Below the pieces are notes generated by a model. The model was not told the origin of the DNA. It did not search any database and saw nothing but the letters and a program-made list of their open reading frames with translations. Shown here piece after piece: positions 35,124 through 45,235 of a stretch of 64,000 nucleotides of DNA (position 1 is the first letter of the stretch; each line of letters begins with the position of its first letter). Position numbers and translations under genes: made by a program. The stretch lies in NCBI RefSeq assembly GCF_900103815.1, contig NZ_FNHZ01000002.1, positions 186,001 to 250,000 of the forward strand. The letters run 5' to 3'. This DNA is from Lachnospira pectinoschiza. Its GTDB lineage: Bacteria > Bacillota > Clostridia > Lachnospirales > Lachnospiraceae.

Positions 35124-36428
35124 TTATTCTACGATTTCTTTAATTAAAACAGGCTCTTTAATCCCTTCTTTTTCAATTCTAAAGGCCTCATAAATATCAT
35201 CTATGGCACTAGCTAGATTTGTCTCGTCGTTTACATAGATTTTAGCTAGCAATTCATTTTCAAGGACCTTATCAGAAACCTTCTTATTTAGCTCAATGCC
35301 AACGCCGTAGTCAATTGTATCCTCTTTTCTTTGTCTGCCGCCGCCTAAAATCATAGAAGCATGGCCAACTAAATCAGACTGGATGTGGGCTACATAGCCC
35401 TCTTCTTTTGATAAAACCTCAATTACTCTTGGGGCAATATTTAGTAAAGAATAGTCATTTGCTACATTTTCATCGCCGCCTTGAGCCTTAACAAAAGCCT
35501 TAAACTTTTCAAGAGCTGTGCCCTCTGTTATAGAAGCTTCAAGCATATTTCTAGCATCAGCTAGGCTAACTTCTGGTTTTGCAGACTTAATCATATAAGA
35601 ACCAAGGCAGTAAACAAGCTCCATTAAATCCTTAGGGCCTCTGCCCTTTAAACTTTCAATTACTTCCCTAACTTCAAGAGAATTACCTACAGCAAGTCCT
35701 AGAGGCTCATCCATCTCACTAATTATGGCAATAGTTGACTTACCAGCACCTTTGCCGATTTCTACCATGGCGCTAGCAAGCTTTTTAGCATCCTCAATGG
35801 TCTTCATAAAGGCGCCAGAACCTACCTTAACATCTAGGCAAATGCTATCAGCCCCGGAAGCTAGCTTCTTACTCATTATGGAACTTGCAATAAGAGAAAT
35901 ATTTTCCACTGTGGCAGTAACGTCACGAAGGGCGTAAATCTTCTTATCCGCAGGGGCTAAATTTCCTGTCTGACCTGTAATTGCAATGCCAAGCTCGTTT
36001 ACCTGTTTTACAAAGGCCTCCATAGAAAGACTTGTTTTAAAGCCAGGAATACTCTCCATCTTATCAATGGTGCCTCCCGTGTGGCCTAATCCTCTTCCAC
36101 TCATCTTAGCAAGCTTAAGACCGCAAGCTGCAAGCATGGGTCCAAGTACTAAAGTAGTCTTATCTCCCACGCCACCTGTGCTGTGTTTATCCACCTTAAT
36201 GCCCTTAATTTCAGATAAATCAAGAATATCTCCACTATCTCTCATAGCAAGGGTTAAATTAAGGGTTTCTTCCTTGTCCATCTTGTTAAAATATATCGCC
36301 ATAAGTAGGGCTGACATCTGATAGTCAGGAATTTCCCCAGCGGTATAGGATTTTATAATAAAGTCTATCTCTTCTTTTGATAGTTTTTCCTTATTTCTCT
36401 TTTTTTCAATTAAATCCACCATTCTCAT
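35124..36428 (-). CDS. pdp: Pyrimidine-nucleoside phosphorylase
   Basis: Splits pyrimidine nucleosides to base and (deoxy)ribose 1-phosphate. The 434-residue protein carries DKHSTGGVGDKTTLVLGP (phosphate site), KMSGRGLGHTGGTIDK and ASSIMSKKLASGADSICLDVKVGSGAFMKT-type sequence, all typical of the thymidine/pyrimidine phosphorylase family. It lies 22 nt after deoB, whose product handles the sugar phosphate it makes. Confidence 0.95.
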   Translation of the reverse strand: MRMVDLIEKKRNKEKLSKEEIDFIIKSYTAGEIPDYQMSALLMAIYFNKMDKEETLNLTLAMRDSGDILDLSEIKGIKVDKHSTGGVGDKTTLVLGPMLAACGLKLAKMSGRGLGHTGGTIDKMESIPGFKTSLSMEAFVKQVNELGIAITGQTGNLAPADKKIYALRDVTATVENISLIASSIMSKKLASGADSICLDVKVGSGAFMKTIEDAKKLASAMVEIGKGAGKSTIAIISEMDEPLGLAVGNSLEVREVIESLKGRGPKDLMELVYCLGSYMIKSAKPEVSLADARNMLEASITEGTALEKFKAFVKAQGGDENVANDYSLLNIAPRVIEVLSKEEGYVAHIQSDLVGHASMILGGGRQRKEDTIDYGVGIELNKKVSDKVLENELLAKIYVNDETNLASAIDDIYEAFRIEKEGIKEPVLIKEIVE

Positions 36429-36450
36429 AAGCTCTATCCCCTTTTGCTAT

Positions 36451-37656
36451 TTACTTTAAAATCTCCCCAAGTCTGCTATTACCAATCATTGTAGGTCTAG
36501 TATTAAAGATATCAGCGATTGTTTGAGCTATGTCTGCGTAGCTAGAACCTATATGTAGATTTACATTTTCTTTAACATGCTTACCATAGAATAAAACTGG
36601 TACGTACTCTCTTGTATGGTCTGTACCAGAATAGGTTGGGTCGCAACCATGATCTGCTGTAATAACAAGCATATCATCTTCACGCATTGCTGAGAAAATC
36701 TCTGGAAGGCGGCTATCAAAATCCTCTAAGCCCTTACCATAGGCCTTGGCATCTCTTCTATGCCCCCAAGCTGAGTCAAACTCAACTAAATTAGTGTAGA
36801 TTAAGCCCTGATTGTCCTCTCTCATGTAATCAAGAGTCTTATCAACCCCGTCCATGTTATCCTTAGTGTGAACTGCTCTTGAGATTCCTTCTTTTGCAAA
36901 TATATCTTCAATCTTACCAACAGCTAAAACATCTAGACCTAAATCATCTCTAAGTCTATTTAAAATGTTATCCTTTGTTGGTACAAGGGAGAAGTCATGT
37001 CTATTAGAAGTTCTAGTGTAATTGCCGCTAGTTCCAACAAAAGGTCTAGCTATAACTCTAGCCACTGCCACATCTCCTTGTAAAACTTCTCTTGCAATCT
37101 CACAAATCTCGTATAGTCTCTTAACACTAATTACATCCTCGTGGGCTGCAATCTGATAAACTGAATCAGCTGATGTATAGATAATTGGCTTGCCAGTTTT
37201 TACATGTTCATCCCCTAGTCTATTAATAACTTCAGTACCTGAAGCAGGCTCATTACAAAGAATGCCAGGAAGATTGGCTCTCTTAATGATCTCGTTATTT
37301 ATCTCGTCGCTAAAGCCATTAGGAAATGTTGGAAAAGGATTAGGAGAATAAATACCAGCCATTTCCCAGTGACCAATGGTTGTATCCTTACCTGCTGACT
37401 TTTCCTGTAACTTTCCATAAGCGCCAATGATGTCCTTATCTTCTAATCTCTTTAAATTAGCCCCGTCAATATTTCCAAGGCCAAGCTTTAAAAGATTAGG
37501 AATCTTAAGGCCTCCATTAGCTTCCCAAGTATGTCCTAGTGTATCAACTCCTACATCACCAAAGTCCTTAGAATCTGGTGCTTCACCGATACCTACACTA
37601 TCAAGTACAATCCAAATAACTCTATTTATTCCGCTTTTATTAGTTATTTTTCCCAT
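36451..37656 (-). CDS. deoB: Phosphopentomutase
   Basis: Interconverts (deoxy)ribose 1- and 5-phosphates. The 401-residue alkaline-phosphatase superfamily enzyme has the metal ligands in VLDSVGIGEAPD and ADHGCDPTYSGTDHTRE, plus GKDTTIGHWEM containing the phosphorylated threonine. A GGAGG site precedes the start. Together with pdp it forms a nucleoside salvage operon. Confidence 0.96.
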   Translation of the reverse strand: MGKITNKSGINRVIWIVLDSVGIGEAPDSKDFGDVGVDTLGHTWEANGGLKIPNLLKLGLGNIDGANLKRLEDKDIIGAYGKLQEKSAGKDTTIGHWEMAGIYSPNPFPTFPNGFSDEINNEIIKRANLPGILCNEPASGTEVINRLGDEHVKTGKPIIYTSADSVYQIAAHEDVISVKRLYEICEIAREVLQGDVAVARVIARPFVGTSGNYTRTSNRHDFSLVPTKDNILNRLRDDLGLDVLAVGKIEDIFAKEGISRAVHTKDNMDGVDKTLDYMREDNQGLIYTNLVEFDSAWGHRRDAKAYGKGLEDFDSRLPEIFSAMREDDMLVITADHGCDPTYSGTDHTREYVPVLFYGKHVKENVNLHIGSSYADIAQTIADIFNTRPTMIGNSRLGEILK

Positions 37657-37811
37657 TAAAACTACCTCCGTTATTTCTTTTTTCTCACAAACCCATGTTC
37701 ACATTTTAACACATTTAACTATAAATTCCTAGAAATGACATATGAATTGTTGTATGATATACATCAGAAGTTATTCTAAAAAAATTATGTAGTACATGTA
37801 GGAGATGTAAA

Positions 37812-38840
37812 ATGAGTTTTGAATTTGTAAAGCAGCTTCCAACTCCAAAGGAGATTAAGGAAGCCTATCCTTTAAGTAAGGAATGTATTGAACTTAAGAA
37901 GAAAAGAGATCAGGAAATCGCAGACATTTTCACAGGAAAGTCTGACAAGTTTATTGCTATTATTGGCCCTTGCTCAGCAGACAATGAAGATGCGGTCCTT
38001 GACTATACAACTAGACTTGCAAAGGTGCAGGAAAAGGTAGCTGATAAGATTTTAATTATCCCAAGAGTTTACACAAACAAGCCTCGTACAACAGGCATTG
38101 GCTATAAGGGCATGCTTCATCAGCCTGACCCAGAAAAGAAGTCAGACCTTTATGCAGGCCTTGTGGCAATTAGAAAAATGCACATAGACATTATTAAGGA
38201 GACTGGACTTACACCAGCCGATGAGATGCTCTACCCAGATAACTTCTGGTATTTAGAGGATGTTTTATCATACGTAGCTGTTGGTGCTCGTTCCGTTGAG
38301 AATCAGGAACACCGCCTTGTTTCAAGCGGCATTGACGTTCCAGTTGGTATGAAGAATCCAACTTCTGGTGATTTTAGCGTTATGTTAAATTCTGTTGTGG
38401 CAGCTCAGTCTAAGCAGACCTTTATTTATAGAAGACATGAGGTTAATACTCAAGGAAATCCTCTCACTCACTGCATCCTAAGAGGTGCCGTTAATAAGCA
38501 CGGACAGAACAATCCAAACTACCACTACGAGGATGTTATTCGCCTCTTTAACATGTATAAGGCAAGAGACCTTGAAAATCCTGCCCTTATCATTGATACA
38601 AACCATTCTAACTCTGGTAAGCAGTACATGGAGCAGATTAGAATCGTTAAGGAAATCCTCCACAACTGCCGCTACAACAAGGATATTAGAACTCTTTGCA
38701 AGGGTGTTATGGTTGAGAGCTACATTGAGCCAGGAAATCAGAAGGTAGGCGAAGGCGTTTATGGTAAGTCAATTACTGATGCTTGCCTTGGCTGGAAGGA
38801 TTCAGAAAATCTTATTTACGAAATCGCAGATAGATTATAG
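37812..38840 (+). CDS. aroF: 3-deoxy-7-phosphoheptulonate synthase, class I
   Basis: Condenses phosphoenolpyruvate and erythrose 4-phosphate, the entry to aromatic amino acid synthesis. The 342-residue AroF/AroG/AroH-type enzyme has IIGPCSADNEDAVLDY, PRVYTNKPRTTGIGYKGM and IIDTNHSNSGKQ with the metal histidine. GVYGKSITDACLGW is near the C-terminus. A GGAGATG site precedes the start. No T-box or attenuator fits the short leader; feedback inhibition by an aromatic amino acid is expected. It is isolated from other aro genes. Confidence 0.95.
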   Translation: MSFEFVKQLPTPKEIKEAYPLSKECIELKKKRDQEIADIFTGKSDKFIAIIGPCSADNEDAVLDYTTRLAKVQEKVADKILIIPRVYTNKPRTTGIGYKGMLHQPDPEKKSDLYAGLVAIRKMHIDIIKETGLTPADEMLYPDNFWYLEDVLSYVAVGARSVENQEHRLVSSGIDVPVGMKNPTSGDFSVMLNSVVAAQSKQTFIYRRHEVNTQGNPLTHCILRGAVNKHGQNNPNYHYEDVIRLFNMYKARDLENPALIIDTNHSNSGKQYMEQIRIVKEILHNCRYNKDIRTLCKGVMVESYIEPGNQKVGEGVYGKSITDACLGWKDSENLIYEIADRL

Positions 38841-38876
38841 AATCATTTTTAATCAATAAAAAGTTTAAGAAAATAA

Positions 38877-38910
38877 AAGACCTAACGGAAGTTGTTTTCC
38901 GTTAGGTCTT
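38877..38910. terminator. Bidirectional terminator between aroF and the Nudix gene
   Basis: A 14-bp perfect stem (AAGACCTAACGGAA and its complement) with a 6-nt loop and A/T-rich flanks on both sides. It serves two converging genes. Confidence 0.92.
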
Positions 38911-38938
38911 ATTTAATCCTATTAGTTTTTAGTAAATC

Positions 38939-39472
38939 TTAGTAAAATGCTGCGTAAGCTAAAATAGCAGCCACTGTCTTAGCATCGATAATCTTGCCTT
39001 CGCGAATCATTTTCTTAGCCTCATCAAGACTATAGCACTCAACATTAATATCCTCGTCTTCATCAAGACATCTATGTCCCTTTTCAAGGTCTCTTGCTAT
39101 GTAAATGTCAATTAACTCGTTACAGTAAGCAACGGCAGTTACAATAGTAAAGAGCTTCTCAATATTATTTGCCTTAAAGCCCGTCTCCTCTTCTAATTCT
39201 CTTGCGGCAGCTACGCTTGTCTCTTCATCCTTAAAATCAAGGCAGCCTGCAGGAATCTCTAAAGTAAGGCCATCCACTGAGTTTCTATATTGTCTAACCA
39301 TTAAAATCTTTCCCTCATTAGTTATAGGAATTACAGCAGCTGCATTTCCTCTATGATCAAGGTAATCCCAGTCTGATGTATGACCATCGGCAAACTCCAT
39401 AGTATCCTTGTACATATCAAGGATTGAACCCTTATAAACTAACTCTCTTCCAACACGTTTTACACTATCCAT
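38939..39472 (-). CDS. Nudix hydrolase, ADP-ribose pyrophosphatase-like
   Basis: A 177-residue protein with the Nudix box from GCLDFKDEE to RELEEETG (GX5EX7REUXEEXGU). The preceding DGLTLEIPAG is typical of ADP-sugar pyrophosphatases. The start is set at 39472 (MDSVKRVGREL) after AAGGGAG; the frame runs open to 39622 but that hydrophobic extension lies over the promoter and has no ribosome site. Confidence 0.88.
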   Translation of the reverse strand: MDSVKRVGRELVYKGSILDMYKDTMEFADGHTSDWDYLDHRGNAAAVIPITNEGKILMVRQYRNSVDGLTLEIPAGCLDFKDEETSVAAARELEEETGFKANNIEKLFTIVTAVAYCNELIDIYIARDLEKGHRCLDEDEDINVECYSLDEAKKMIREGKIIDAKTVAAILAYAAFY

Positions 39473-39509
39473 CTTCTTCTCCCTTTCTTTTTGAAAATGT
39501 GCTTTAATA

Positions 39510-39538
39510 GGCACATTTTTTAAAATATATGATATAAT
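39510..39538 (+). promoter_or_regulatory. Putative promoter of the flavin reductase gene
   Basis: A perfect TATAAT (39533-39538) with a poor -35 at 17-nt spacing. It lies 60 nt before the start codon and overlaps the opposing Nudix leader. Confidence 0.45.
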
Positions 39539-39542
39539 CAAT

Positions 39543-39571
39543 ATATTAAACGTCCTGATTAAAATAATCAA
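39543..39571 (-). promoter_or_regulatory. Promoter of the Nudix gene
   Basis: TTGATT (39571-39566), a 17-nt spacer and TAATAT (39548-39543), 71 nt before the revised start. Confidence 0.65.
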
Positions 39572-39597
39572 GAAATAGATAGATTTGGAGGAGAAAA

Positions 39598-40104
39598 ATG
39601 CACGTATTTCAACCATTACCATTAGACTTAATCGAGATTAATCCATTCCAAAAGTTATCAAAAGAATGGGCTATTGTAACAGCTGGCACTAAGGTGGAAG
39701 CTAACCCTATGACAGTAAGCTGGGGAGGCTTTGGAACTTTCTGGGGTAAAAGCGTTTTAACAATTTATGTTAGAGAATCTAGATTTACAAAGGAATTCAT
39801 TGATAAGTCAGACTTTTTCTCAGTTAGTTTTTTACCTGATGATAAGAGAAATGCCTTAAGCGTTTGTGGTTCACTATCAGGCAAGGACAATAATAAGTGG
39901 GAACAATCTGGTTTAACTCTTAATTCTAGACTTGGTATTCCATTTCCAGATGAATCAAGCCTTGTATATTTATGCAAGAAGATAGCAGCAGTTCCTATTA
40001 CTGCTGAAACTTTCATGGATAAAGAAATTGACAAGAAATTCTATGCTGAAGGCGATTATCACACAATGTATATAGGTGAAATTATTGATGCCATGGCTAG
40101 ATAA
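39598..40104 (+). CDS. Flavin reductase-like FMN-binding protein
   Basis: A 168-residue split-barrel flavoprotein. The conserved flavin-binding pattern includes AGTKVEANPMTVSWGGFGTFW and an extended KSVLTIYVRESRFT strand with FFSVSFL. Members reduce flavins or act as small flavin-dependent reductases. GGAGGAG precedes the ATG. It is a single-gene unit divergent from the Nudix gene and followed by a strong terminator. Confidence 0.85.
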   Translation: MHVFQPLPLDLIEINPFQKLSKEWAIVTAGTKVEANPMTVSWGGFGTFWGKSVLTIYVRESRFTKEFIDKSDFFSVSFLPDDKRNALSVCGSLSGKDNNKWEQSGLTLNSRLGIPFPDESSLVYLCKKIAAVPITAETFMDKEIDKKFYAEGDYHTMYIGEIIDAMAR

Positions 40105-40150
40105 TTAAATTTAACTCAGTCGGAGTACAAGCTCCGATTATATGAAAATA

Positions 40151-40209
40151 AAAAAGCAAGTTTGTGGCTTGGACTTTTAAAAGAAATCCTTAAGCCTAAA
40201 CTTGCTTTT
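40151..40209. terminator. Bidirectional terminator between flavin reductase and proC
   Basis: AAAAGCAAGTTT pairs with AAACTTGCTTTT around an inner GGCTT/AAGCC stem. A small TCGGAG/CTCCGA hairpin lies just upstream (about 40119-40136). Confidence 0.85.
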
Positions 40210-40257
40210 ATATTTATTAGTTTTTATTATTCTAGTCTTTTACTATTTAATCTTTTA

Positions 40258-41055
40258 CTACTTAATCTTAGTGCACTTTTCATAGCAGGCATCTGTTGCC
40301 TTAATTACAGCATTTCTAAAGCCTTCTGCTTCAAGTGCTGCAACGCCCTGAATTGTTGTACCACCAGGTGAGCAAACCTTATCCTTTAATAAACCTGGAT
40401 GTTCGCCTGTTTCTAAAACCATCTTAGCTGAGCCAAGAACAGTTTGAGCTACAAGCTTATAGGCATCATCTCTTTTAATTCCGTACTTAACAACTGAATC
40501 AGCAAGAGCTTCAATAAACATGTAAACGTAAGCTGGTGAGCTACCTGATGCGCAAACTACACCATCCATCTGATTCTCAGCTACATAAACTGCCTTACCA
40601 AAGGCATTAAAGAAGCTATCAATTAAATCTCTTTCCTCAAAAGAGAAATCTTCCTTACAATAGCTAACTCCTGTCATGCCCTCTCCCACTAAAGCTGGAG
40701 TGTTTGGCATAGCACGCACGATTCGAATGTCAGCTCCAAGCTGCTTCTTTAAAGACTCGATTGTGATACCAGGTGCGATGGAAATAATAACGCTGTCCCC
40801 TGTGATTACATTTTTAATATTCTTTAAAACCTCTGGATATACTTGTGGCTTAACGGCTAAAACAACAAACTTCGCATTAGCAGCAAGTTCTGCATTAGTT
40901 TCAGCATAACGTACTCCTGTATCCTTAGCTATATTTTCACATTTTTCCTTATTAGGGCTAGTAATTATAATGTCGCTTGCTTCAAAGCTCTTTAAAACGC
41001 CTTTAAGCATGGCATAACCCATGTTGCCCATTCCAATAAAACCAATTTTACTCAT
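40258..41055 (-). CDS. proC: Pyrroline-5-carboxylate reductase
   Basis: Last step of proline synthesis, NADPH-dependent. The 265-residue protein has IGFIGMGNMGYAMLKG (nucleotide loop), VKPQVYPEVL, MPNTPALVGEGMTG and the C-terminal SPGGTTIQGVAALE signature. A GGGAGG site precedes the start. proA and proB are not in the window. Confidence 0.96.
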   Translation of the reverse strand: MSKIGFIGMGNMGYAMLKGVLKSFEASDIIITSPNKEKCENIAKDTGVRYAETNAELAANAKFVVLAVKPQVYPEVLKNIKNVITGDSVIISIAPGITIESLKKQLGADIRIVRAMPNTPALVGEGMTGVSYCKEDFSFEERDLIDSFFNAFGKAVYVAENQMDGVVCASGSSPAYVYMFIEALADSVVKYGIKRDDAYKLVAQTVLGSAKMVLETGEHPGLLKDKVCSPGGTTIQGVAALEAEGFRNAVIKATDACYEKCTKIK

Positions 41056-41078
41056 ATCTTCCTCCCAAGTATAAAAAA

Positions 41079-41123
41079 ATCTGTAGGTAACAGTTTGATT
41101 ATAGCAAATGTTTACCTACAGAT
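41079..41123 (-). terminator. Terminator of the aminotransferase gene, with a proC -10 in its loop
   Basis: ATCTGTAGGTAA/TTACCTACAGAT, a 12-bp stem with a 21-nt loop, then TTTTTT on the minus strand. The loop contains a perfect TATAAT (41103-41098), which with a weak TTTATC -35 could be the proC promoter. Confidence 0.8.
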
Positions 41124-41157
41124 AAATTATTTTTTTAATTTAATTTACAAGAAATAA

Positions 41158-42441
41158 TTACTTATTCTCAAGTAACTTCTCAACTGATACTAACTTAACG
41201 CATAATACGAATAACTTAGCAGCCTGTGACATCTCCTCAGGTGTTGGGAATGAAGGAGCAATACGGATGTTGCTATCCTTAGGGTCTGAACCATATGGGA
41301 ATGTAGCACCTGCGTTAGTAAGCTTTACACCAGCTTCCTTACACTTAGCAACGATATCCTTAGCACAGCCGTCTAAACTTTCAAAGCTGATGAAGTAACC
41401 ACCGTGTGGCTTTGTCCAGCTACCAATACCTGTATCACCAAGTTCTTCTTCAAGTACTGCTAATGTAGCTTCAAACTTAGGTCTCATCATATCAGCATGC
41501 TTTCTCATGTGAGCCTTTAAACCATCGAGGTTTTTAAAGTATCTTACATGTCTTAACTGATTTAACTTATCATGACCGATTGTCTGAATTGTAAGCTGCT
41601 TCTTAACATCTTCGATGTTAGCGTGTGATGAAGCAAATACAGCAACACCAGAACCTGGGAATGAAACCTTTGATGTTGATGCAAATTCAAATACCATATC
41701 AGGATTTCCAGCCTTCTCACATTCTGAAAGGATCTCAAGGATCTCATCCTGATTGTCATCATATAAATGATGGATAACATAAGCATTATCCCAGAAAATT
41801 CTAAAGTCAGGAGCTGCTGGCTTTAAGTTAGCAAATCTCTTAACTGTTTCGTCTGAGTATGAGTAACCCTGTGGGTTAGAATACTTTGGTACACACCAAA
41901 TACCCTTAACTGTTGGGTCATTATTAACGTAGTGTTCAACAAGGTCCATATCTGGTCCCTTATCTGTCATTGGGATTGTAATCATCTCAATGCCGAATCT
42001 TTCTGTAATAGCAAAATGTCTATCATAACCAGGAGCTGGACATAAGAACTTAATCTTATCTAACTTACACCAAGGTGTGTTACCTAAAATACCATGTGTA
42101 TAAGCTCTTGATACCTGATCATACATAATGCTAAGTGATGCATTACCATATACAATAACATGATCTGGAGTTGTTCCAATCATATCAGCCATAAGTTTCT
42201 TAGCTTCTGGAATACCATCTAAAACACCATAGTTTCTACAGTCTGTGCCATTCTCAGACTTAAGTAGTGACTTAGAGTTAATAGCGTCTAAAATATCAAG
42301 TGAAACATCAAGCTGTGTTGCAGATGGCTTACCTCTAGACATATCAAGGTTTAAGCCCTTTGCCTTAGCTTCACTATACTCCTTGTTTAATTCCTCTCTT
42401 AACTTAAGTAATTCCTCTTTACTTAAACTTGTATAATTCAT
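41158..42441 (-). CDS. Fold-type I PLP aminotransferase (aspartate aminotransferase-like)
   Basis: A 427-residue enzyme. LDMSRGKPSATQLDVS near the N-terminus, CPAPGYDRHFAI, WCVPKYSNPQGYSYS and the PLP lysine in STSKVSFPGSGVAVF place it in the divergent MocR-like aminotransferase group often annotated as aspartate or alanine aminotransferase. The substrate is not certain from sequence. An AGGAGG site precedes the start. It is transcribed alone, with its own terminator. Confidence 0.85.
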   Translation of the reverse strand: MNYTSLSKEELLKLREELNKEYSEAKAKGLNLDMSRGKPSATQLDVSLDILDAINSKSLLKSENGTDCRNYGVLDGIPEAKKLMADMIGTTPDHVIVYGNASLSIMYDQVSRAYTHGILGNTPWCKLDKIKFLCPAPGYDRHFAITERFGIEMITIPMTDKGPDMDLVEHYVNNDPTVKGIWCVPKYSNPQGYSYSDETVKRFANLKPAAPDFRIFWDNAYVIHHLYDDNQDEILEILSECEKAGNPDMVFEFASTSKVSFPGSGVAVFASSHANIEDVKKQLTIQTIGHDKLNQLRHVRYFKNLDGLKAHMRKHADMMRPKFEATLAVLEEELGDTGIGSWTKPHGGYFISFESLDGCAKDIVAKCKEAGVKLTNAGATFPYGSDPKDSNIRIAPSFPTPEEMSQAAKLFVLCVKLVSVEKLLENK

Positions 42442-42725
42442 AACTTCCTCCTAAATCATATTAGATTTACAACGACTTAAATTTATTAATGCATTGATAG
42501 GTTTATACTTAATAAAATAAAGTTATTTCTCAAAAAACTTTCTTAAGTCCTTAGTATCATACACAATAATAGGAGCTAATGCAAGGAAAAACATAGAAAT
42601 TCTATATTTTATCTAATTTTATAAATAGAATTTGAGAATTCACTTTCATAAATTAAGTTTGTAAGAAAAACTCAATTTATTAAAATCAAAGAAAATCAGA
42701 AAAAAGCTTAAAAAGGGCATCAAAA
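42442..42725. other. Non-coding AT-rich gap between rny and the aminotransferase gene
   Basis: About 285 bp with no credible ORF, no strong hairpin and no convincing consensus promoter. A weak candidate for the aminotransferase is TTGAGA with an AAGTAT -10 on the minus strand. I see nothing else. Confidence 0.5.
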
Positions 42726-42757
42726 AAGGTGATTAAAGATTTCTCTTTAATCACCTT
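42726..42757 (-). terminator. Terminator of rny
   Basis: A 14-bp perfect stem (AAGGTGATTAAAGA and complement) with a 4-nt loop and TTTTTT on the minus strand. Confidence 0.92.
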
Positions 42758-42787
42758 AGTTTAATTCTTTCTCGGCTTGAAATCTGA

Positions 42788-44380
42788 TTACTTAGCGTAA
42801 TCTACAGCTCGTGATTCTCTAATAATACTTACCTTAATCTGACCTGGATATTCCATCTGATCTTCGATCTGCTTAGAAATATCTCTTGCCATAAGTACCA
42901 TGTCTGTATCACTCACGACTTCAGGAACTACCATTACTCGAACCTCTCTACCTGCTTGAATGGCAAAGGACTTTTCAACTCCCTTAAATGAGTTTGTAAT
43001 GTCTTCTAATTGTTTTAGTCTGTTTGTATAAGTTTCTAACGTCTCTCTTCTTGCACCAGGTCTTGCAGCTGAAATTGTATCAGCAGCCTGTACAAGGCAA
43101 GCTATTAAGCTTTCTGGTTCAACGTCTCCATGATGTGCTTCAACCGCATTAATAATAATTGGTGATTCCTTATATCTTCTACATAAATCCACACCTAACT
43201 GAACGTGAGATCCTTCCATCTCATGATCAACTGCTTTACCAATATCATGTAGTAAACCAGCTCTCTTAGCAGTCTTAACATCAAGTCCCATCTCTGCAGC
43301 AAGTAAACCTGCTAACTGGGCAACCTCGATAGAATGCCTTAAAACGTTCTGTCCGTAACTAGTTCTATATCTTAACTTACCAAGTAAACGAACCAACTCA
43401 GGATGAATTCCATGAACACCAACCTCAAGGGTTGCAGCCTCACCTTCCTCTTTAATTAATGCCTCTACTTCTTTTTGTGCTTTTTCAACCATTTCTTCGA
43501 TTCTAGCTGGATGAATACGACCATCAAGAATTAACTTCTCAAGGGCAATTCTAGCTACTTCTCTACGAACTGGATCAAAGCCTGATAAAACTACTGCCTC
43601 TGGTGTATCATCAATAATAAGTTCTACACCTGTCATAGTCTCAAGAGTTCTAATGTTACGACCCTCACGACCGATGATACGGCCCTTCATTTCATCGTTA
43701 GGAAGCTGAACTACTGAAATTGTTGTTTCAGCAACGTGATCTGCAGCGCATCTCTGAATTGCATTAACAACATACTCCCTAGCTTTCTTATCTGCTTCCT
43801 CTTTTGCTCTGCTTTCTAATGTCTTAATCATTACAGCAGTATCATGTTTTACTTCATCTTCAACAGTCTTTAATAGAAATTCTTTTGCCTGTTCGGAGGT
43901 TAAGCCTGAGATTCTTTCAAGTTCCTGTTGTCTCTGTTTCTCAAGTTCTTCTACCTTTATTCTAGCCTTGCTAAGTTCTTCCTCGCGCTTAGTTATACTA
44001 GAGTCACGCTTTTCTACTGCCTCAATCTTCTTATCAAGGGATTCTTCCTTAGAAGTTACTCTTCTTTCATACTTTGAAAGTTCGTTTCTTCTTTCTCTAG
44101 TCTCTTTCTCAAGTTCATTACGAGCCTTAATTGACTCTTCCTTTATCTCTAAAAGAGCTTCTTTCTTTGCAGCTTCTTTTTCTCTAATTGCTGCCTCCCT
44201 ATCAGCGATTGCGGCATCCTTAGCAGTTTTGGCTGCTTGCCTTTCCTTAATAGCTTCATCAACAATCTCACGTGCCTTCTTATTAGCATTGCTAATCTTT
44301 GAACGATTACCAAGAATATAGGCAACGATTGCTACTATGACTACTAAGACAGCAAACACAACTATCAAAATAGGATCCAC
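42788..44380 (-). CDS. rny: Ribonuclease Y
   Basis: Membrane-anchored endoribonuclease starting bulk mRNA decay. The 530-residue protein has an N-terminal transmembrane helix (about 5-24), a long charged coiled coil (about 30-200), a KH domain with [15 protein letters not shown], and the HD catalytic site in [13 protein letters not shown]. The C-terminal [13 protein letters not shown] end is typical. It follows recX by 113 nt. Confidence 0.97.
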   Translation of the reverse strand: MDPILIVVFAVLVVIVAIVAYILGNRSKISNANKKAREIVDEAIKERQAAKTAKDAAIADREAAIREKEAAKKEALLEIKEESIKARNELEKETRERRNELSKYERRVTSKEESLDKKIEAVEKRDSSITKREEELSKARIKVEELEKQRQQELERISGLTSEQAKEFLLKTVEDEVKHDTAVMIKTLESRAKEEADKKAREYVVNAIQRCAADHVAETTISVVQLPNDEMKGRIIGREGRNIRTLETMTGVELIIDDTPEAVVLSGFDPVRREVARIALEKLILDGRIHPARIEEMVEKAQKEVEALIKEEGEAATLEVGVHGIHPELVRLLGKLRYRTSYGQNVLRHSIEVAQLAGLLAAEMGLDVKTAKRAGLLHDIGKAVDHEMEGSHVQLGVDLCRRYKESPIIINAVEAHHGDVEPESLIACLVQAADTISAARPGARRETLETYTNRLKQLEDITNSFKGVEKSFAIQAGREVRVMVVPEVVSDTDMVLMARDISKQIEDQMEYPGQIKVSIIRESRAVDYAK

Positions 44381-44493
44381 AGGAGCGCCTCCTTATTAAG
44401 TTTTATTGTACTCTACATACAACAATACCATATTACCTTGATTTGCGCATATTGTCAAGAAATTTGCACTATTTAAGATACATAACTAGTTTT

Positions 44494-45135
44494 CTAATAG
44501 TCCTTAATTAGTCCATCTAATGCTTTATTAATTATATCCATCGAATATCCCTTTCTAAACAAATATGCCATTAATTTGTTCTTCTCTTTAAAGTCTAGAT
44601 TCTCAATATACTCATCTTCTGCTAGTTTTAGTTTCTTTCTAATAAGCTTAATTGATTGATTTAGCTCACAATCTTGATTGTCTTCATAAAATTCGTCAGA
44701 AATTTCCTTGATAATATTAGAATCAATCCCCTTTTGCATAAGTTTCATCTCAATAATTTTTTTAGACTTATTAGCAGCCTTAAAATTGAAATAATTATAG
44801 GCATATCTGTAGTCATCAATATAGCCATAGCTCTCCACGTAAGCCACGGCTTTCTTTATTGATTCCTTAGGATATCTGCTCTTAGCTAATTTATCTATTA
44901 ATTCTTGTCTTGCATAGTCTTTACTTGTAAGTAAAGACATGGCCCTAAGAGTTGCTCTCTTAGTTAGAGTGGCTATAATCTCCTCATATACAGACTCAGG
45001 AAGCACTATGCCTTCTTTTATATGCAAACGTCTTACTTCGCCTTTATAGAGGGCAAATGCCTCTTCATAGTTAATAGATATTAATAGCTTCTTTTTATTT
45101 AGTTCTTTAATTGAGGTTATTGTAAGTTCGCTCAT
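44494..45135 (-). CDS. recX: Regulatory protein RecX
   Basis: A 213-residue helical-repeat protein that modulates RecA filaments. Repeated three-helix units show LLTSKDYARQELIDKLAKSRYPKE-type sequence, with a second at YNYFNFKAANKSKKIIEMKL and a third at the C-terminus (LMAYLFRKGYSMDIINKAL). Adjacency to recA supports the call. The intergenic hairpin at 45163-45207 may lower its expression relative to recA. Confidence 0.92.
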   Translation of the reverse strand: MSELTITSIKELNKKKLLISINYEEAFALYKGEVRRLHIKEGIVLPESVYEEIIATLTKRATLRAMSLLTSKDYARQELIDKLAKSRYPKESIKKAVAYVESYGYIDDYRYAYNYFNFKAANKSKKIIEMKLMQKGIDSNIIKEISDEFYEDNQDCELNQSIKLIRKKLKLAEDEYIENLDFKEKNKLMAYLFRKGYSMDIINKALDGLIKDY

Positions 45136-45162
45136 AAATTTACCAAACTGCCATTAAAAGAA

Positions 45163-45207
45163 ATAACTATTGGACAATTAGCATAAAACTAGCTATCCAA
45201 TAGTTAT
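45163..45207 (-). terminator. Hairpin between recA and recX
   Basis: A 12-bp stem ATAACTATTGGA/TCCAATAGTTAT with a 21-nt loop. The minus-strand exit is only weakly U-rich, so partial read-through to recX is likely. Confidence 0.65.
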
Positions 45208-45235
45208 CTATATTAATCTAATATTAGTTACTAGA

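Noticed and set aside
37657..37811. Attenuator or T-box before aroF
   Set aside because: The leader is too short and shows no T-box sequence or terminator stem.
39473..39622. Hydrophobic 50-residue N-terminal extension of the Nudix protein
   Set aside because: A good Shine-Dalgarno sits directly before the internal ATG at 39472, and the extension covers divergent promoters.
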